Assembly (NCBI GenBank): GCA_964583605.1
Contig: CAZOWL010000079.1
Coordinates: 1 to 20,694 of the forward strand
Source: CAZOWL01 sp964583605
GTDB taxonomy: Bacteria > Pseudomonadota > Gammaproteobacteria > Chromatiales > Chromatiaceae
Direction: 5' to 3'
DNA: 20,694 nucleotides
Part shown: in pieces, positions 7,266-14,393 of the stretch
How positions within the stretch are numbered: position 1 is the stretch's first letter
How the letters are laid out: each line of letters begins with the position of its first letter
Notes under the pieces: generated by a model
Seen by the model: only the letters and a program-made list of their open reading frames with translations
Database searches by the model: none
What the model was told of the DNA's origin: nothing
Made by a program: the position numbers and the translations under genes

Positions 7266-8845
7266 GCCTGCGGGAGCTCTCCGCCCGCGAGGTGCTGCGC
7301 AACCGTTGGCTCCTCCCCGCCGCGATTTTTTTGAGCTTTTTCTGGCAGATCTGGGCCATCCCCCTCTACGACCTGGATGAAGGCGCCTTCGCCGAGGCGA
7401 CGCGGGAGATGTTGTCCAGCGGCAACTTCATCACGCCGCAGAAGGACGGCGAGCCGCGCTACGACAAGCCGGTCCTGATCTATTGGCTCCAAGCCGCATC
7501 GGTCCAGGTGTTGGGACTCAACGAGCTGGCCCTGCGTCTACCTTCCGCCCTGGCCGCAACCCTCTGGGTGGTCGTGCTGTGGCGCTTCGTCCGTGAGATC
7601 CTCGATGAGCAAACGGCCACAGCAGCCGCGCTCGTCATGGTCCTCTCGCTGCAGGTGTCCATCATCGCCAAGGCGGCGGTGGCCGACGCCGTGTTGAATC
7701 TCTTCATTGCGCTGACGTTCTTCGAGGTCTATCGTTACTGGCAATCGCCCCGACGTGCGCCGCTGCTGCGCGCCTACCTGTGGATGGGCCTCGGCTTCCT
7801 CACCAAGGGACCCGTCGCCGTCTTCTTTCCGGTTGTCGTCAGCCTCGCGTTCTTCTGGTCCACCGAGCGCCTCCGTGACTGGCTGCGTGCCGCCTTCGCC
7901 CCGCTTGGCTGGGGGGTCTTCCTGCTGATCGCCGGCCCCTGGTACCTGGCGATCTATCTCGACAGCGGCCCCGGCTTCTTTGAAAGCTTCTTCCTCAAAC
8001 ACAACGTCGGGCGGTTCGCCGGGGTCATCCATGGCCACTCCGGCTTCTTCGGCTACTATTTCGTCCTGCTGCCGTTGATCTTGCTGCCGTTCACCGGCTG
8101 GTTCCTGCAGCTGCTGACCACCTTGCGGCGAGCCTGGAACGACCCCCTGGAGCGGTTCCTGTGGCTCTGGTTCGGCACTGTCTTCGTCGTCTTCTCGCTC
8201 GCCGCGACCAAGCTCCCGCATTACTTGCTCTACGGATCGGTTCCGCTCTTCATCCTCATGGCCCGCCATCGCGAGCGGCTCGACAGCCGTTGGCTCGCCT
8301 ATGCCCCACCGATGGTGCTCCTCGTTGTGCTCTTCTTCCTATCGGACATCCTCACCTTCGCCGCGAGCCGGACGCAGGATTTGCACGAGCAGGCGCTGCT
8401 GGCGGAACTGATACCCATGCTCGGCTTTTCTTATCACATCGCGATCGCCGCGGCCCTGGCAGGGTTCGGCGTGCTCAGCAAGTGGCACGATTGCCGCCCT
8501 TGGCAGGGCCTGATACTGGGTGGCTTGATCCAGGTCCTCGTCGTCTGGGGCGTGCTGGCTCCGAGGCTTTTCGACGCGCTCCAGGCCCCGGTGAAAGAGG
8601 CGGCAGAACTGGCCCGCGAGCTCGACCTCCCAACCGTCGTCTACCGTACCTCGATGCCGAGCTTCAGCGTCTACCGCGAGGCCGTGACCCCGGATCGCCC
8701 ACCGCAGCCCGGTGATCTGGTGTTCCTGCGTATCGACAAGCTCGATGACCTGTCCGAGCGCTACGATCAGCTCAGGATCGAGACCCGTTACCAACGGGGC
8801 GCTGTCGCCCTCGTCTACCTGAGCCCGCGCGGGCAAGATGACTGA
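7262..8845 (+). CDS. ArnT-like GT39 glycosyltransferase (PMT family), membrane-bound
   Basis: A 527-residue polytopic protein with about ten or more hydrophobic segments and the ArnT/PMT landmarks: the first periplasmic loop Asp-Glu pair in YDLDEGAFAEATREM (Asp39, Glu40), the substrate-loop motif RYDKPVLIYWLQA, FLTKGPVAVFFP, and the late ATKLPHYLLY. Enzymes of this family take a sugar from an undecaprenyl-phosphate carrier and add it to lipid A (ArnT, FlmK) or to other surface acceptors on the periplasmic side. I start at ATG 7262, which overlaps the GT2 stop by ATGA and has GGGTGA 4 bases upstream; the ORF can be extended 5 codons to a TTG. The last 8 bases overlap the PAP2 gene. The upstream GT2 probably supplies its carrier-linked sugar. 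No other arn genes are in the window, so L-Ara4N is not indicated. Confidence 0.88.
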   Translation: MSLRELSAREVLRNRWLLPAAIFLSFFWQIWAIPLYDLDEGAFAEATREMLSSGNFITPQKDGEPRYDKPVLIYWLQAASVQVLGLNELALRLPSALAATLWVVVLWRFVREILDEQTATAAALVMVLSLQVSIIAKAAVADAVLNLFIALTFFEVYRYWQSPRRAPLLRAYLWMGLGFLTKGPVAVFFPVVVSLAFFWSTERLRDWLRAAFAPLGWGVFLLIAGPWYLAIYLDSGPGFFESFFLKHNVGRFAGVIHGHSGFFGYYFVLLPLILLPFTGWFLQLLTTLRRAWNDPLERFLWLWFGTVFVVFSLAATKLPHYLLYGSVPLFILMARHRERLDSRWLAYAPPMVLLVVLFFLSDILTFAASRTQDLHEQALLAELIPMLGFSYHIAIAAALAGFGVLSKWHDCRPWQGLILGGLIQVLVVWGVLAPRLFDALQAPVKEAAELARELDLPTVVYRTSMPSFSVYREAVTPDRPPQPGDLVFLRIDKLDDLSERYDQLRIETRYQRGAVALVYLSPRGQDD

Positions 8846-9704
8846 AGGCCTGTTCGACGCGCTCCGCCGAGACTGCCGATCCGGCCTCACCGCTGGCCGC
8901 GGGCGGGCGGCGGTCTACCCCCGCGACGGTCGGCCCTGGCTCGCAGGCTGGGCCCTGGGCTCCCTGCTGATCGGGATTGGGCTCTACCTGACTCAGGGCT
9001 ATCAGGGTGGCTTCGCGTCGCTGAACGGTGCTGCCACCGCCCTCCCCCATTGGCTCTGGCAGGGATTGACGCTCCTTGGCGACGAGCGCGTAGCCTTCGC
9101 CCTGAGCCTCTTCGTCGCCCGCCACCACCCGCAGATCTTCTGGTCGATGCTGTTGGCGGGCCTCGCCGCCGCTGCCTACACGCACGGTCTCAAGCCGGCG
9201 TTCGCGACACTGCGGCCCCCGGCCGTCCTCGCTGCGGATCAGTTCCAGCTCATCGGCCCTCAGCTCCGCCACGAGAGCTTCCCCTCCGGACACAGCGTGA
9301 CCGCCGCGGTGCTCTTTGGCGTCTTGGTCTATTACGCCCCGTGGCGGGCCCTGCGGATTCTGGGAATCTTGGTCGCCGTCGCGGCCGCGCTGAGCCGGGT
9401 AGCAGTCGGTGTGCATTGGCCTGTCGACGTGGCCGCGGGGCTGTTCGGCGGCGTCCTCGCCGCGGGCTGCGGGATCTGGCTCGCGGGCCGCACCGACTGG
9501 GGCATACGTGATGTCTCGGTGCACCTCGCCTTCGTGACGCTGGCTGGCATCGTCGCCACGGCCCTGCTGCTCTGGGATGGCGGTTATCCGGCCGCGGCGC
9601 CGATGCAGTGGCTGATCGGGGTCGGCGCGCTCAGCTACGCCCTGACCGTTTACCTCGCCTGGCCTATCGGCCGCTGGGCCTTATCTCGCCTTCGCATGAC
9701 TTGA
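8838..9704 (+). CDS. PAP2-superfamily membrane phosphatase
   Basis: A 288-residue polytopic membrane protein with the full PAP2 signature: KX6RP as Lys119-Arg126-Pro127 (KPAFATLRPP), PSGH at 149-152, and SRX5HX3D as Ser186-Arg187, His193, Asp197. His152 and His193 are the expected catalytic pair. Membrane PAP2 enzymes dephosphorylate undecaprenyl pyrophosphate (PgpB/BacA-like role) or lipid A phosphates (LpxE, LpxF). Position 3 in an operon with polyprenyl-phosphate sugar transferases fits either carrier recycling or lipid A dephosphorylation before glycosylation. The start ATG at 8838 overlaps the GT39 stop by 8 bases, implying coupled translation. The region after the last motif (about 205-288) has three further hydrophobic segments, more than the minimal PAP2 core. 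Confidence 0.9.
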   Translation: MTEGLFDALRRDCRSGLTAGRGRAAVYPRDGRPWLAGWALGSLLIGIGLYLTQGYQGGFASLNGAATALPHWLWQGLTLLGDERVAFALSLFVARHHPQIFWSMLLAGLAAAAYTHGLKPAFATLRPPAVLAADQFQLIGPQLRHESFPSGHSVTAAVLFGVLVYYAPWRALRILGILVAVAAALSRVAVGVHWPVDVAAGLFGGVLAAGCGIWLAGRTDWGIRDVSVHLAFVTLAGIVATALLLWDGGYPAAAPMQWLIGVGALSYALTVYLAWPIGRWALSRLRMT

Positions 9705-9735
9705 CGCCGTGGCGAGGCGACCAGCTCCCCGTTCC

Positions 9736-11010
9736 CTAGGACGATAGCTGTGCCGGCGGGACACGCCGACCGTGGAGCGACGCGGCGACGGCCTCGCCGG
9801 CGTGGCGGCCAGAGTGCAAGGCCCAGTGGATCGACGGTGCCGATGCATATTCGCCACAGACCCACACGCGATCGCTCTGCCGGCTCGGAGTGCTGGCCGG
9901 GTCTGGCCTTGGCGGCGCTTGGGCCGGCAGGGCGTTGGGCAAGCGGTAGGTCGCGATCCGCTCCCAACGGCGCACGACAGCGCCGAACCAACCTTCAAGC
10001 TCTTTGCGGAGTGTCATCTCGAGGCTGTCCGGGCTGTGGCGGGTGCCGAGCACATTCACGGTGATCAGGCTCTGGCCCGCCGGGGCGTAGGTCGCGGACA
10101 GGTTGCTCGGACACAGTAGGCTGTTGATCAGGCCGCGCCCCTCGCCATTCAGGACGAGGTAGGGACCTTTCAGAGGCGCGCGCTCGGCGGCGAAGTAACA
10201 GCAAGTTGTGCCGCGCGCCGGGGGGGCCTCGGGCCGACCCAGTAAACGGGCCGCTTCGCCCCCCTCGGTCGCGATCACGATCGCCGCGGCCTTGAGGCGA
10301 GCGCCGCCAGTGATGTAGACCTCGCCAGGCCCGATTCGCTCCACCCGGCTATTCAACCTCAGGCCCTCCGCGGGCAGGCGCGCCGCGAGCTGGGCCGGTA
10401 TCGCCCCCATACCACGTGCGGGGAGTGAGGTATCGCCCAAGGCGAACGCCCGAAAGACAAACTCGAAGGCGCGGCTCGACACCTCCAGCTCGGGCTCGAA
10501 AAAGACGCCTGAAAAGAACGGCTTGAAGAAGCGCTCGACGATCTGCGAGGAAAGCCCTCGCGCCGTGAGGAACGCATCGGCAGTGGTCTCCGGCCGCCCA
10601 TAGAGGTCAGCGAGATCGCCGTGGGTGGCCTCGCGTCGCAGCCCCAACAGCCTGAGCTTGTCCGCGAGGGTCCCAATCGGCGACATCAGCATCTCTGGGA
10701 GACGGTGAGGCCGCCGCCACACATCGCTAACCCGGTGAAACCGCCCGCCGAACCGGACCATTGCCCCTGGGTGGAAGGGCCGCAGATCGAGCGCGGCATA
10801 GTCGAGCTGGCGCCGGGCCTCCGGGTACCAGGTCTGGAGTACCTGAAACCCGCGATCGAGCAGGAACCCGTGCCGAGAGTCGGTGCGTACTCGTCCTCCG
10901 ACGGCGTCACTAGCCTCGATGACCAGCGGGCTTAGGCCACGTTCCTGGAGGGCTATCGCGCAGCTTAGGCCGCTGAGCCCAGCGCCAACGACGATGACAT
11001 CCACAGACAT
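9736..11010 (-). CDS. FAD-dependent amine-oxidase-family oxidoreductase
   Basis: A 424-residue flavoprotein. The N-terminus is a dinucleotide-binding fold, VDVIVVGAGLSGLSCA with Gly9-x-Gly11-x-x-Gly14, followed by the acidic ribose-binding Glu in VIEASDAVGGRVRTD, where GGRVRT is the amine-oxidase/protoporphyrinogen-oxidase/phytoene-desaturase signature. The C-terminus has the second FAD motif VWVCGEYASAPSIHWALHSGRHAGEAVA. Overall length and the HGFLLDRGFQVLQTWYPEA block match the NAD(P)/FAD-dependent oxidoreductases common in bacteria with no proven substrate; some relatives act in carotenoid or quinone metabolism. I start at ATG 11008-11010 with GGAGG 8 bases upstream; the adjacent GTG (11013) is an alternative. 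It lies 101 bp downstream of fpr on the same strand and converges with the PAP2 gene. Fpr could provide electrons, but this is only positional. Confidence 0.82.
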   Translation of the reverse strand: MSVDVIVVGAGLSGLSCAIALQERGLSPLVIEASDAVGGRVRTDSRHGFLLDRGFQVLQTWYPEARRQLDYAALDLRPFHPGAMVRFGGRFHRVSDVWRRPHRLPEMLMSPIGTLADKLRLLGLRREATHGDLADLYGRPETTADAFLTARGLSSQIVERFFKPFFSGVFFEPELEVSSRAFEFVFRAFALGDTSLPARGMGAIPAQLAARLPAEGLRLNSRVERIGPGEVYITGGARLKAAAIVIATEGGEAARLLGRPEAPPARGTTCCYFAAERAPLKGPYLVLNGEGRGLINSLLCPSNLSATYAPAGQSLITVNVLGTRHSPDSLEMTLRKELEGWFGAVVRRWERIATYRLPNALPAQAPPRPDPASTPSRQSDRVWVCGEYASAPSIHWALHSGRHAGEAVAASLHGRRVPPAQLSS

Positions 11011-11083
11011 CACTCTAACCTCCGCGCCCGACAGACATGGCCTTGAGTCAGGTCGGTCCCGACCGCGATCGGGGTCGGTCGAG

Positions 11084-11117
11084 CCGTCATTCCGTCAATG
11101 CCGTCATTCCGTCAATG
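11084..11117 (+). repeat. Two perfect tandem copies of a 17-bp unit across the fpr stop codon
   Basis: CCGTCATTCCGTCAATG occurs at 11084-11100 and again at 11101-11117 without a mismatch. The second copy overlaps the fpr stop codon (11112-11114) and its last His codon, the first lies just beyond it. Internally each unit also contains CCGTCA twice. It looks like a recent slippage duplication. Confidence 0.85.
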
Positions 11118-11855
11118 GTAGTGCTCGGTCGTGTAGTGCCCCGGTGACTGGCGGCGATGACGCACCAGACCGCGCGCCTCCAGGATGGCCTTCACCTCCT
11201 TGATCATCGCCGAGTTGCCACAGAGCATCACGTGGCTGCGTGAGGGGTCAATCGTGAAGCCGACCCGCCGCTCCAGCTCACCGTCGGTCAGTCGGTCCGT
11301 CACGCGGCCCGCCAATGCCCCGGCGTGCTGCTCGCGACTGACGAGCGGGATGAGGGTGAACCGCTCGCCATACTCGGCGGCAATCCGTTCGAGGGTCTCG
11401 GCATAGGTCAGCTCATTGCCGTTGCGAACGCCGTGAACCAGTACCACGCGCTCAAAGCGCTCCCAGGGCTCAGGGGTTCGCAGGATGGAGAGGTACACCC
11501 CCAAGGCCGTTCCGGTCGCAAGCAGCCACAGCTCGCGGGCTGGCGTCATCCCCTCGAGCGTGAAGATGCCGTTCGCCTTGGCCGTTACCCAGAGTGCATC
11601 ACCGGGATCGAGACTAGAGAGTCGCGGTGTCAGGGGTCCTTCCGGGATCTCGTTGAAGTAGATCTCGAGGGGACGCTCGTGCGGTGGATTGACGAGCGAG
11701 TAAGGACGGCCGACGCGATCCCCATCGATGTCGAGCGCCACCTTGACGAATTGCCCGGCCCTGAAGTCGGCTAATGGGGCCTCGATCTGCATGCTGTACA
11801 GCCCGTTCCGCCAGCGTCGCTTGCCAACGACCCTACCCTTCACCCAGTCACTCAT
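11112..11855 (-). CDS. fpr: Ferredoxin/flavodoxin-NADP+ reductase
   Basis: A 247-residue protein, almost the length of E. coli Fpr (248) and similar throughout: start SDWVKGRVV, GQFVKVALDIDGDRVGRPYSLVN with the FAD-binding RPYS at 50-53, NADP-site ATGTALGVYLSIL (about 113-125), VHGVRN, HVMLCGNSAMI (208-218) and the C-terminal RRQSPGHYTTEHYH. The aromatic stacking residue expected near the end is Tyr246, followed by His instead of the E. coli terminal Trp. Fpr moves electrons between NADPH and ferredoxin or flavodoxin, feeding radical enzymes, Fe-S repair and the oxidative-stress response. I start at ATG 11853-11855 with AGAGG 9 bases upstream; a second ATG three codons earlier is possible. 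The long ORF to 12296 is read-through of the divergent gpx region. Confidence 0.95.
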   Translation of the reverse strand: MSDWVKGRVVGKRRWRNGLYSMQIEAPLADFRAGQFVKVALDIDGDRVGRPYSLVNPPHERPLEIYFNEIPEGPLTPRLSSLDPGDALWVTAKANGIFTLEGMTPARELWLLATGTALGVYLSILRTPEPWERFERVVLVHGVRNGNELTYAETLERIAAEYGERFTLIPLVSREQHAGALAGRVTDRLTDGELERRVGFTIDPSRSHVMLCGNSAMIKEVKAILEARGLVRHRRQSPGHYTTEHYH

Positions 11856-11900
11856 GAACGACATCCTCTCTCTTCTGTTAGGGCGACCTGTGGTGACGAA

Positions 11901-11960
11901 ATCGGTGCACGCGGCGCGCATTTCAAAGGCACCGATCAGACTGTCGGAATTGTATCGGTG
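11901..11960. promoter_or_regulatory. Three alternating ATCGGTG copies in the fpr-gpx divergent promoter region
   Basis: ATCGGTG at 11901-11907, its complement CACCGAT at 11930-11936 and ATCGGTG again at 11954-11960. The last two form an inverted repeat with a 17-bp spacer, and the minus-strand TACAAT (11950-11955), a candidate fpr -10, overlaps it. These are possible regulator half-sites. No known SoxR or OxyR consensus was recognised. Confidence 0.3.
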
Positions 11961-12018
11961 ATCGCCGGTCCCCAGATTGCATCGCACCAAGACCGACTGA
12001 CAACCCCGGAGTCGCCCC

Positions 12019-12564
12019 GTGAAGACGTCTCTTTTCGCCCTGTCTCTCGCTGTACTCTCCGCTCCGGCCACGGCCGGCGACGAGGCCTGCTCCCCTCTGC
12101 TCGATGTCGAGATGCGCCGCCTGGCGTCCGATGAAACCGTCCGCCTCTGCGATGCGTATCGGGGCAACGTGCTGCTGCTCATCAACACTGCGAGCAAATG
12201 CGGCTTCACGCCGCAGTACGACGGGCTGGAGGCCCTGTACCGCAAATACCGGGATCGCGGTCTGGTCGTGCTTGGCTTCCCGTCGAATGATTTCATGAAT
12301 CAGGATCCTGGCACCGAGGAGCAGATATCGGAGTTCTGTCGGCTGACATACTCGATCGAATTCCCGATGTTCGAGAAGATCCATGTCCGCAAGGGCAACG
12401 CCCACCCGCTGTTCGAGCGCCTGGCCGAGGCCGGCGCTGGCTACCCGAAATGGAACTTCTACAAATATCTAATTGATCGACAGGGAAATCTGGTCGATCA
12501 CTACTCTAGCGTGACAGCCCCTAGCAGCCAGAAGCTCGTCGGGGCGATCGAAAAGCTCCTCTGA
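12019..12564 (+). CDS. Exported glutathione peroxidase (cysteine type)
   Basis: A 181-residue Gpx with a signal peptide (MKTSLFALSLAVLSAPATAG, cleavage likely after ATA), so it should act in the periplasm. The catalytic set is present: Cys61 in NTASKCGFT, Gln95 in FPSNDFMNQDPGT, and Trp145-Asn146 in KWNFYKYL. Cys107 in the EFCRLTYSIEFPMF block fits the resolving Cys of thioredoxin-dependent family members, so thioredoxin-like donors may be used rather than glutathione. The reaction is reduction of hydrogen peroxide and lipid hydroperoxides. Cys24 and Cys44 are extra and could form a structural disulfide in the periplasm. The start is GTG at 12019 with GGAG 7 bases upstream. Divergent from fpr across 163 bp, which suggests a shared redox-stress setting; 27 bases upstream of the CinA/MoaB-like gene, so probably co-transcribed with it. 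Confidence 0.92.
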   Translation: MKTSLFALSLAVLSAPATAGDEACSPLLDVEMRRLASDETVRLCDAYRGNVLLLINTASKCGFTPQYDGLEALYRKYRDRGLVVLGFPSNDFMNQDPGTEEQISEFCRLTYSIEFPMFEKIHVRKGNAHPLFERLAEAGAGYPKWNFYKYLIDRQGNLVDHYSSVTAPSSQKLVGAIEKLL

Positions 12565-12591
12565 GAGAGTGCCTGGTTGGAGCGGCTGGCT

Positions 12592-13350
12592 GTGACGGGC
12601 GGGCAACCACCGATCGGCTTCGGCCTGATCACCGTTGGTGACGAGATGCTCAGCGGCAACCGGACGGACGCCCACCTGGCCTACGTCAAGCGGGCGCTGC
12701 ACCGACGCGGCTATGACCTGCGCTGGTACTGGATTCTGCCCGACGAGGCCGACACCTTGACGACGCACCTGAGGTTCTCGCTCGCCCGCCCGGAGACGGT
12801 GTTCGTCTGCGGGGGCATCGGCGCGACACCGGATGACCTCACCCGCGGGTGCGCCGCGGCCGCGGCAGGCGCAGACTTGAGGCGCCATCCTGAGGCCGCC
12901 GCGCTGATCGAAGGCCGCTTCGGTGCCGACGCATATCCCCATCGGATCCTGATGGCCGACCTGCCCGACGGCAGCACCCTGATCCCGAACCCGCGCAATC
13001 GCATCCCGGGCTTTCGGCTGAGGAACCACTTCTTCCTTCCGGGCTTCCCGGAGATGGCCTGGCCGATGACGGAGTGGGTGCTCGATCAGTTGTTCCCGCA
13101 GGTCGACACCGCCCTGACGGAGCGGGCCGTTCGCGTCGTCGGCGTCCCCGAGAGCAGCTTGGTGCCCCTGATGCGGCGACTGGCGGCAGCCTACCCCCAG
13201 CACAAGGTCTTCAGCCTGCCCCACATCGGTGCGGCCCCTTACATCCTGCTCGGGCTTCGCGGACGCGAAGGCATCGAGGAGGCCTTCAAAACCCTCTGCA
13301 GCGAGCTGGACGGCGAAGGCCTGAGCTACTCCGAGGTGGTGGGCAGTTGA
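12592..13350 (+). CDS. CinA N-terminal / MoaB-like molybdopterin-binding-domain protein
   Basis: A 252-residue protein with a single MoCF (MoaB/Mog) domain: FGLITVGDEMLSGNRTDAHLAYVKRAL at the start, then FVCGGIGATPDDLT, the hallmark GGxGxTxDD block (about residues 75-83), and PGFPEMAWPM later. It matches the stand-alone competence/damage-inducible protein A group that lacks the C-terminal CinA deamidase domain. The biochemical role of these short forms is unsettled; ADP-ribose or nicotinamide-nucleotide hydrolysis is known for full CinA only. I chose GTG 12592 (GGAG 9 bases upstream, and the protein then begins close to the conserved core); a TTG at 12577 would add five residues. Lies 27 bases after gpx on the same strand and is probably in its operon. 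Converges with nth. Confidence 0.82.
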   Translation: MTGGQPPIGFGLITVGDEMLSGNRTDAHLAYVKRALHRRGYDLRWYWILPDEADTLTTHLRFSLARPETVFVCGGIGATPDDLTRGCAAAAAGADLRRHPEAAALIEGRFGADAYPHRILMADLPDGSTLIPNPRNRIPGFRLRNHFFLPGFPEMAWPMTEWVLDQLFPQVDTALTERAVRVVGVPESSLVPLMRRLAAAYPQHKVFSLPHIGAAPYILLGLRGREGIEEAFKTLCSELDGEGLSYSEVVGS

Positions 13351-13442
13351 CCTGAGAGAATCGGGTGCGCCGCCACCGACCTCCTTCGCCCGCTCGCCAT
13401 TCAAATCACCAGATCCGGATCTACTCTTGCTCAGCGCGCTAA

Positions 13443-13500
13443 CGATCATGGGGCGAGGCGAGCCACCCCAGATGATGACATGTCGCCTCGCCCCTGATCG
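13443..13500. repeat. Long inverted repeat between convergent genes
   Basis: CGATCA-t-GGGGCGAGGCGA (13443-13461) pairs with TCGCCTCGCCCCTGATCG (13483-13500): 18 paired bases, only one bulged T, with a 21-base loop. It lies between the converging CinA-like and nth genes and can act as a bidirectional terminator or be part of a dispersed palindromic element; another CCCTC/GAGGG hairpin follows directly. There is no T-run. Confidence 0.7.
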
Positions 13501-13506
13501 CCCCCT

Positions 13507-13531
13507 CACCCCATCCCTCTGAGGGCGAGGG
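13507..13531 (+). repeat. REP-like extragenic hairpin, second copy
   Basis: CACCCCATCCCTC followed by GAGGG, giving the stem CCCTC (13515-13519) / GAGGG (13527-13531); a shorter version CCCTC-T-GAGGG (13515-13525) is also perfect. The leader resembles the minus-strand sequence at 2510-2536. Placed right after the long inverted repeat and 20 bases from the nth stop. Confidence 0.45.
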
Positions 13532-13552
13532 AGCGAACGTGCTGCGCGGATC

Positions 13553-14242
13553 TCATTGCAGACCTTCGCCCGCGCCGCTCTTGCTTCTCGCCCGCCTAGG
13601 CGGGGGTGGGCTGGTGAGCTTCGCGGGATACTCGCAGAGATCTGCGATCAGGCAGGTCTCGCAGCGCGGCCGGCGTGCCGTGCACACATAACGGCCGTGC
13701 AGAATGAGCCAGTGATGGGCGTGTCGGCGGAACGGGGCCGGGACGAGGCGCAGCAGGCGCCGCTCCACCTCCAGCGGGTTGCGGCCCGGGGCGATGCCGG
13801 TGCGGTTCGCTACCCGAAAGATATGGGTATCGACCGCCATCGTCGGCCGGCCGAAGGCGGTATTGAGCACCACGTTGGCCGTCTTACGCCCGACCCCCGG
13901 CAGCCGCTCCAATGCCTCGCGATCGGCCGGCACCTCGCCGCCGTGCTCGGCGAGCAGCCGCTCACAGGTCGCGATGATGTGCCGCGCCTTGCTGTTGAAC
14001 AGCCCGATGGTACGGATTTGCTCGCGCAGGCCCTCCTCGCCGAGGGCCACGATCGCTTCAGGTGTATTAGCGAGCGAAAACAACCGGGCCGTCGCCTGAT
14101 TCACCCCCTTGTCCGTGGCCTGAGCCGAGAGGATGACGGCGACCAGCAGCTCGAATGGCGTTGCGAAACGGAGCTCCGTTGTCGGGCTCGGATTGGCTGC
14201 TTGCCAGCGCGCAAAGATCTCAGCGCGTTTCGCCCTGTTCAC
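13553..14242 (-). CDS. nth: Endonuclease III, DNA glycosylase/AP lyase
   Basis: A 229-residue base-excision repair enzyme. The helix-hairpin-helix LPGVGRKTA carries the catalytic Lys120, and Asp138 lies in AVDTHIFR; both numbers coincide with E. coli Nth. The [4Fe-4S] cluster ligands Cys187, Cys194, Cys197 and Cys203 (C-x6-C-x2-C-x5-C) are all present. The enzyme removes oxidised pyrimidines and nicks abasic sites. It is about 18 residues longer than E. coli Nth because of a proline- and arginine-rich C-terminal tail (PPPPRRARSKSG) that is probably disordered. The ATG at 14240-14242 begins the conserved MNRAKRAEIF. It lies 151 bp downstream of ffh on the same strand; the usual rsx neighbours are absent. 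Confidence 0.96.
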   Translation of the reverse strand: MNRAKRAEIFARWQAANPSPTTELRFATPFELLVAVILSAQATDKGVNQATARLFSLANTPEAIVALGEEGLREQIRTIGLFNSKARHIIATCERLLAEHGGEVPADREALERLPGVGRKTANVVLNTAFGRPTMAVDTHIFRVANRTGIAPGRNPLEVERRLLRLVPAPFRRHAHHWLILHGRYVCTARRPRCETCLIADLCEYPAKLTSPPPPRRARSKSGAGEGLQ

Positions 14243-14393
14243 GGTGGCGAGAACTGTCGCATGGTCGCGTCGTTAAGACAGGCCAAGCCACGCCGGAGCC
14301 GATCGCTCCATCTCCCGAGTGCGCACGGTCCGGCCGGAGCGCACGGCGATCGGGCTCGCCGACGGCTGAGCCGGGATCTGCGGTCCCGCGCGA

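Noticed and set aside
7538..8269. Long minus-strand frame opposite the GT39 gene
   Set aside because: A shadow frame rich in Glu, Gln and Gly opposite a clear membrane protein; no motif or ribosome site.
11856..12296. N-terminal extension of Fpr by 147 residues
   Set aside because: It is antisense to gpx and its promoter; Fpr family length and start match the ATG at 11855.
13411..13422. AGATCCGGATCT perfect 12-bp palindrome
   Set aside because: Isolated in the gap between converging genes with no promoter nearby; could be chance in GC-rich DNA.
12469..13509. A 346-codon minus-strand frame opposite the CinA-like gene
   Set aside because: Shadow of a conserved plus-strand gene; low-complexity composition and no recognisable domain.
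14243..14393. Possible terminator or small RNA between ffh and nth
   Set aside because: Only a 5-bp CGGGA/TCCCG stem (near 14371-14387) with no T-run; not enough to call.
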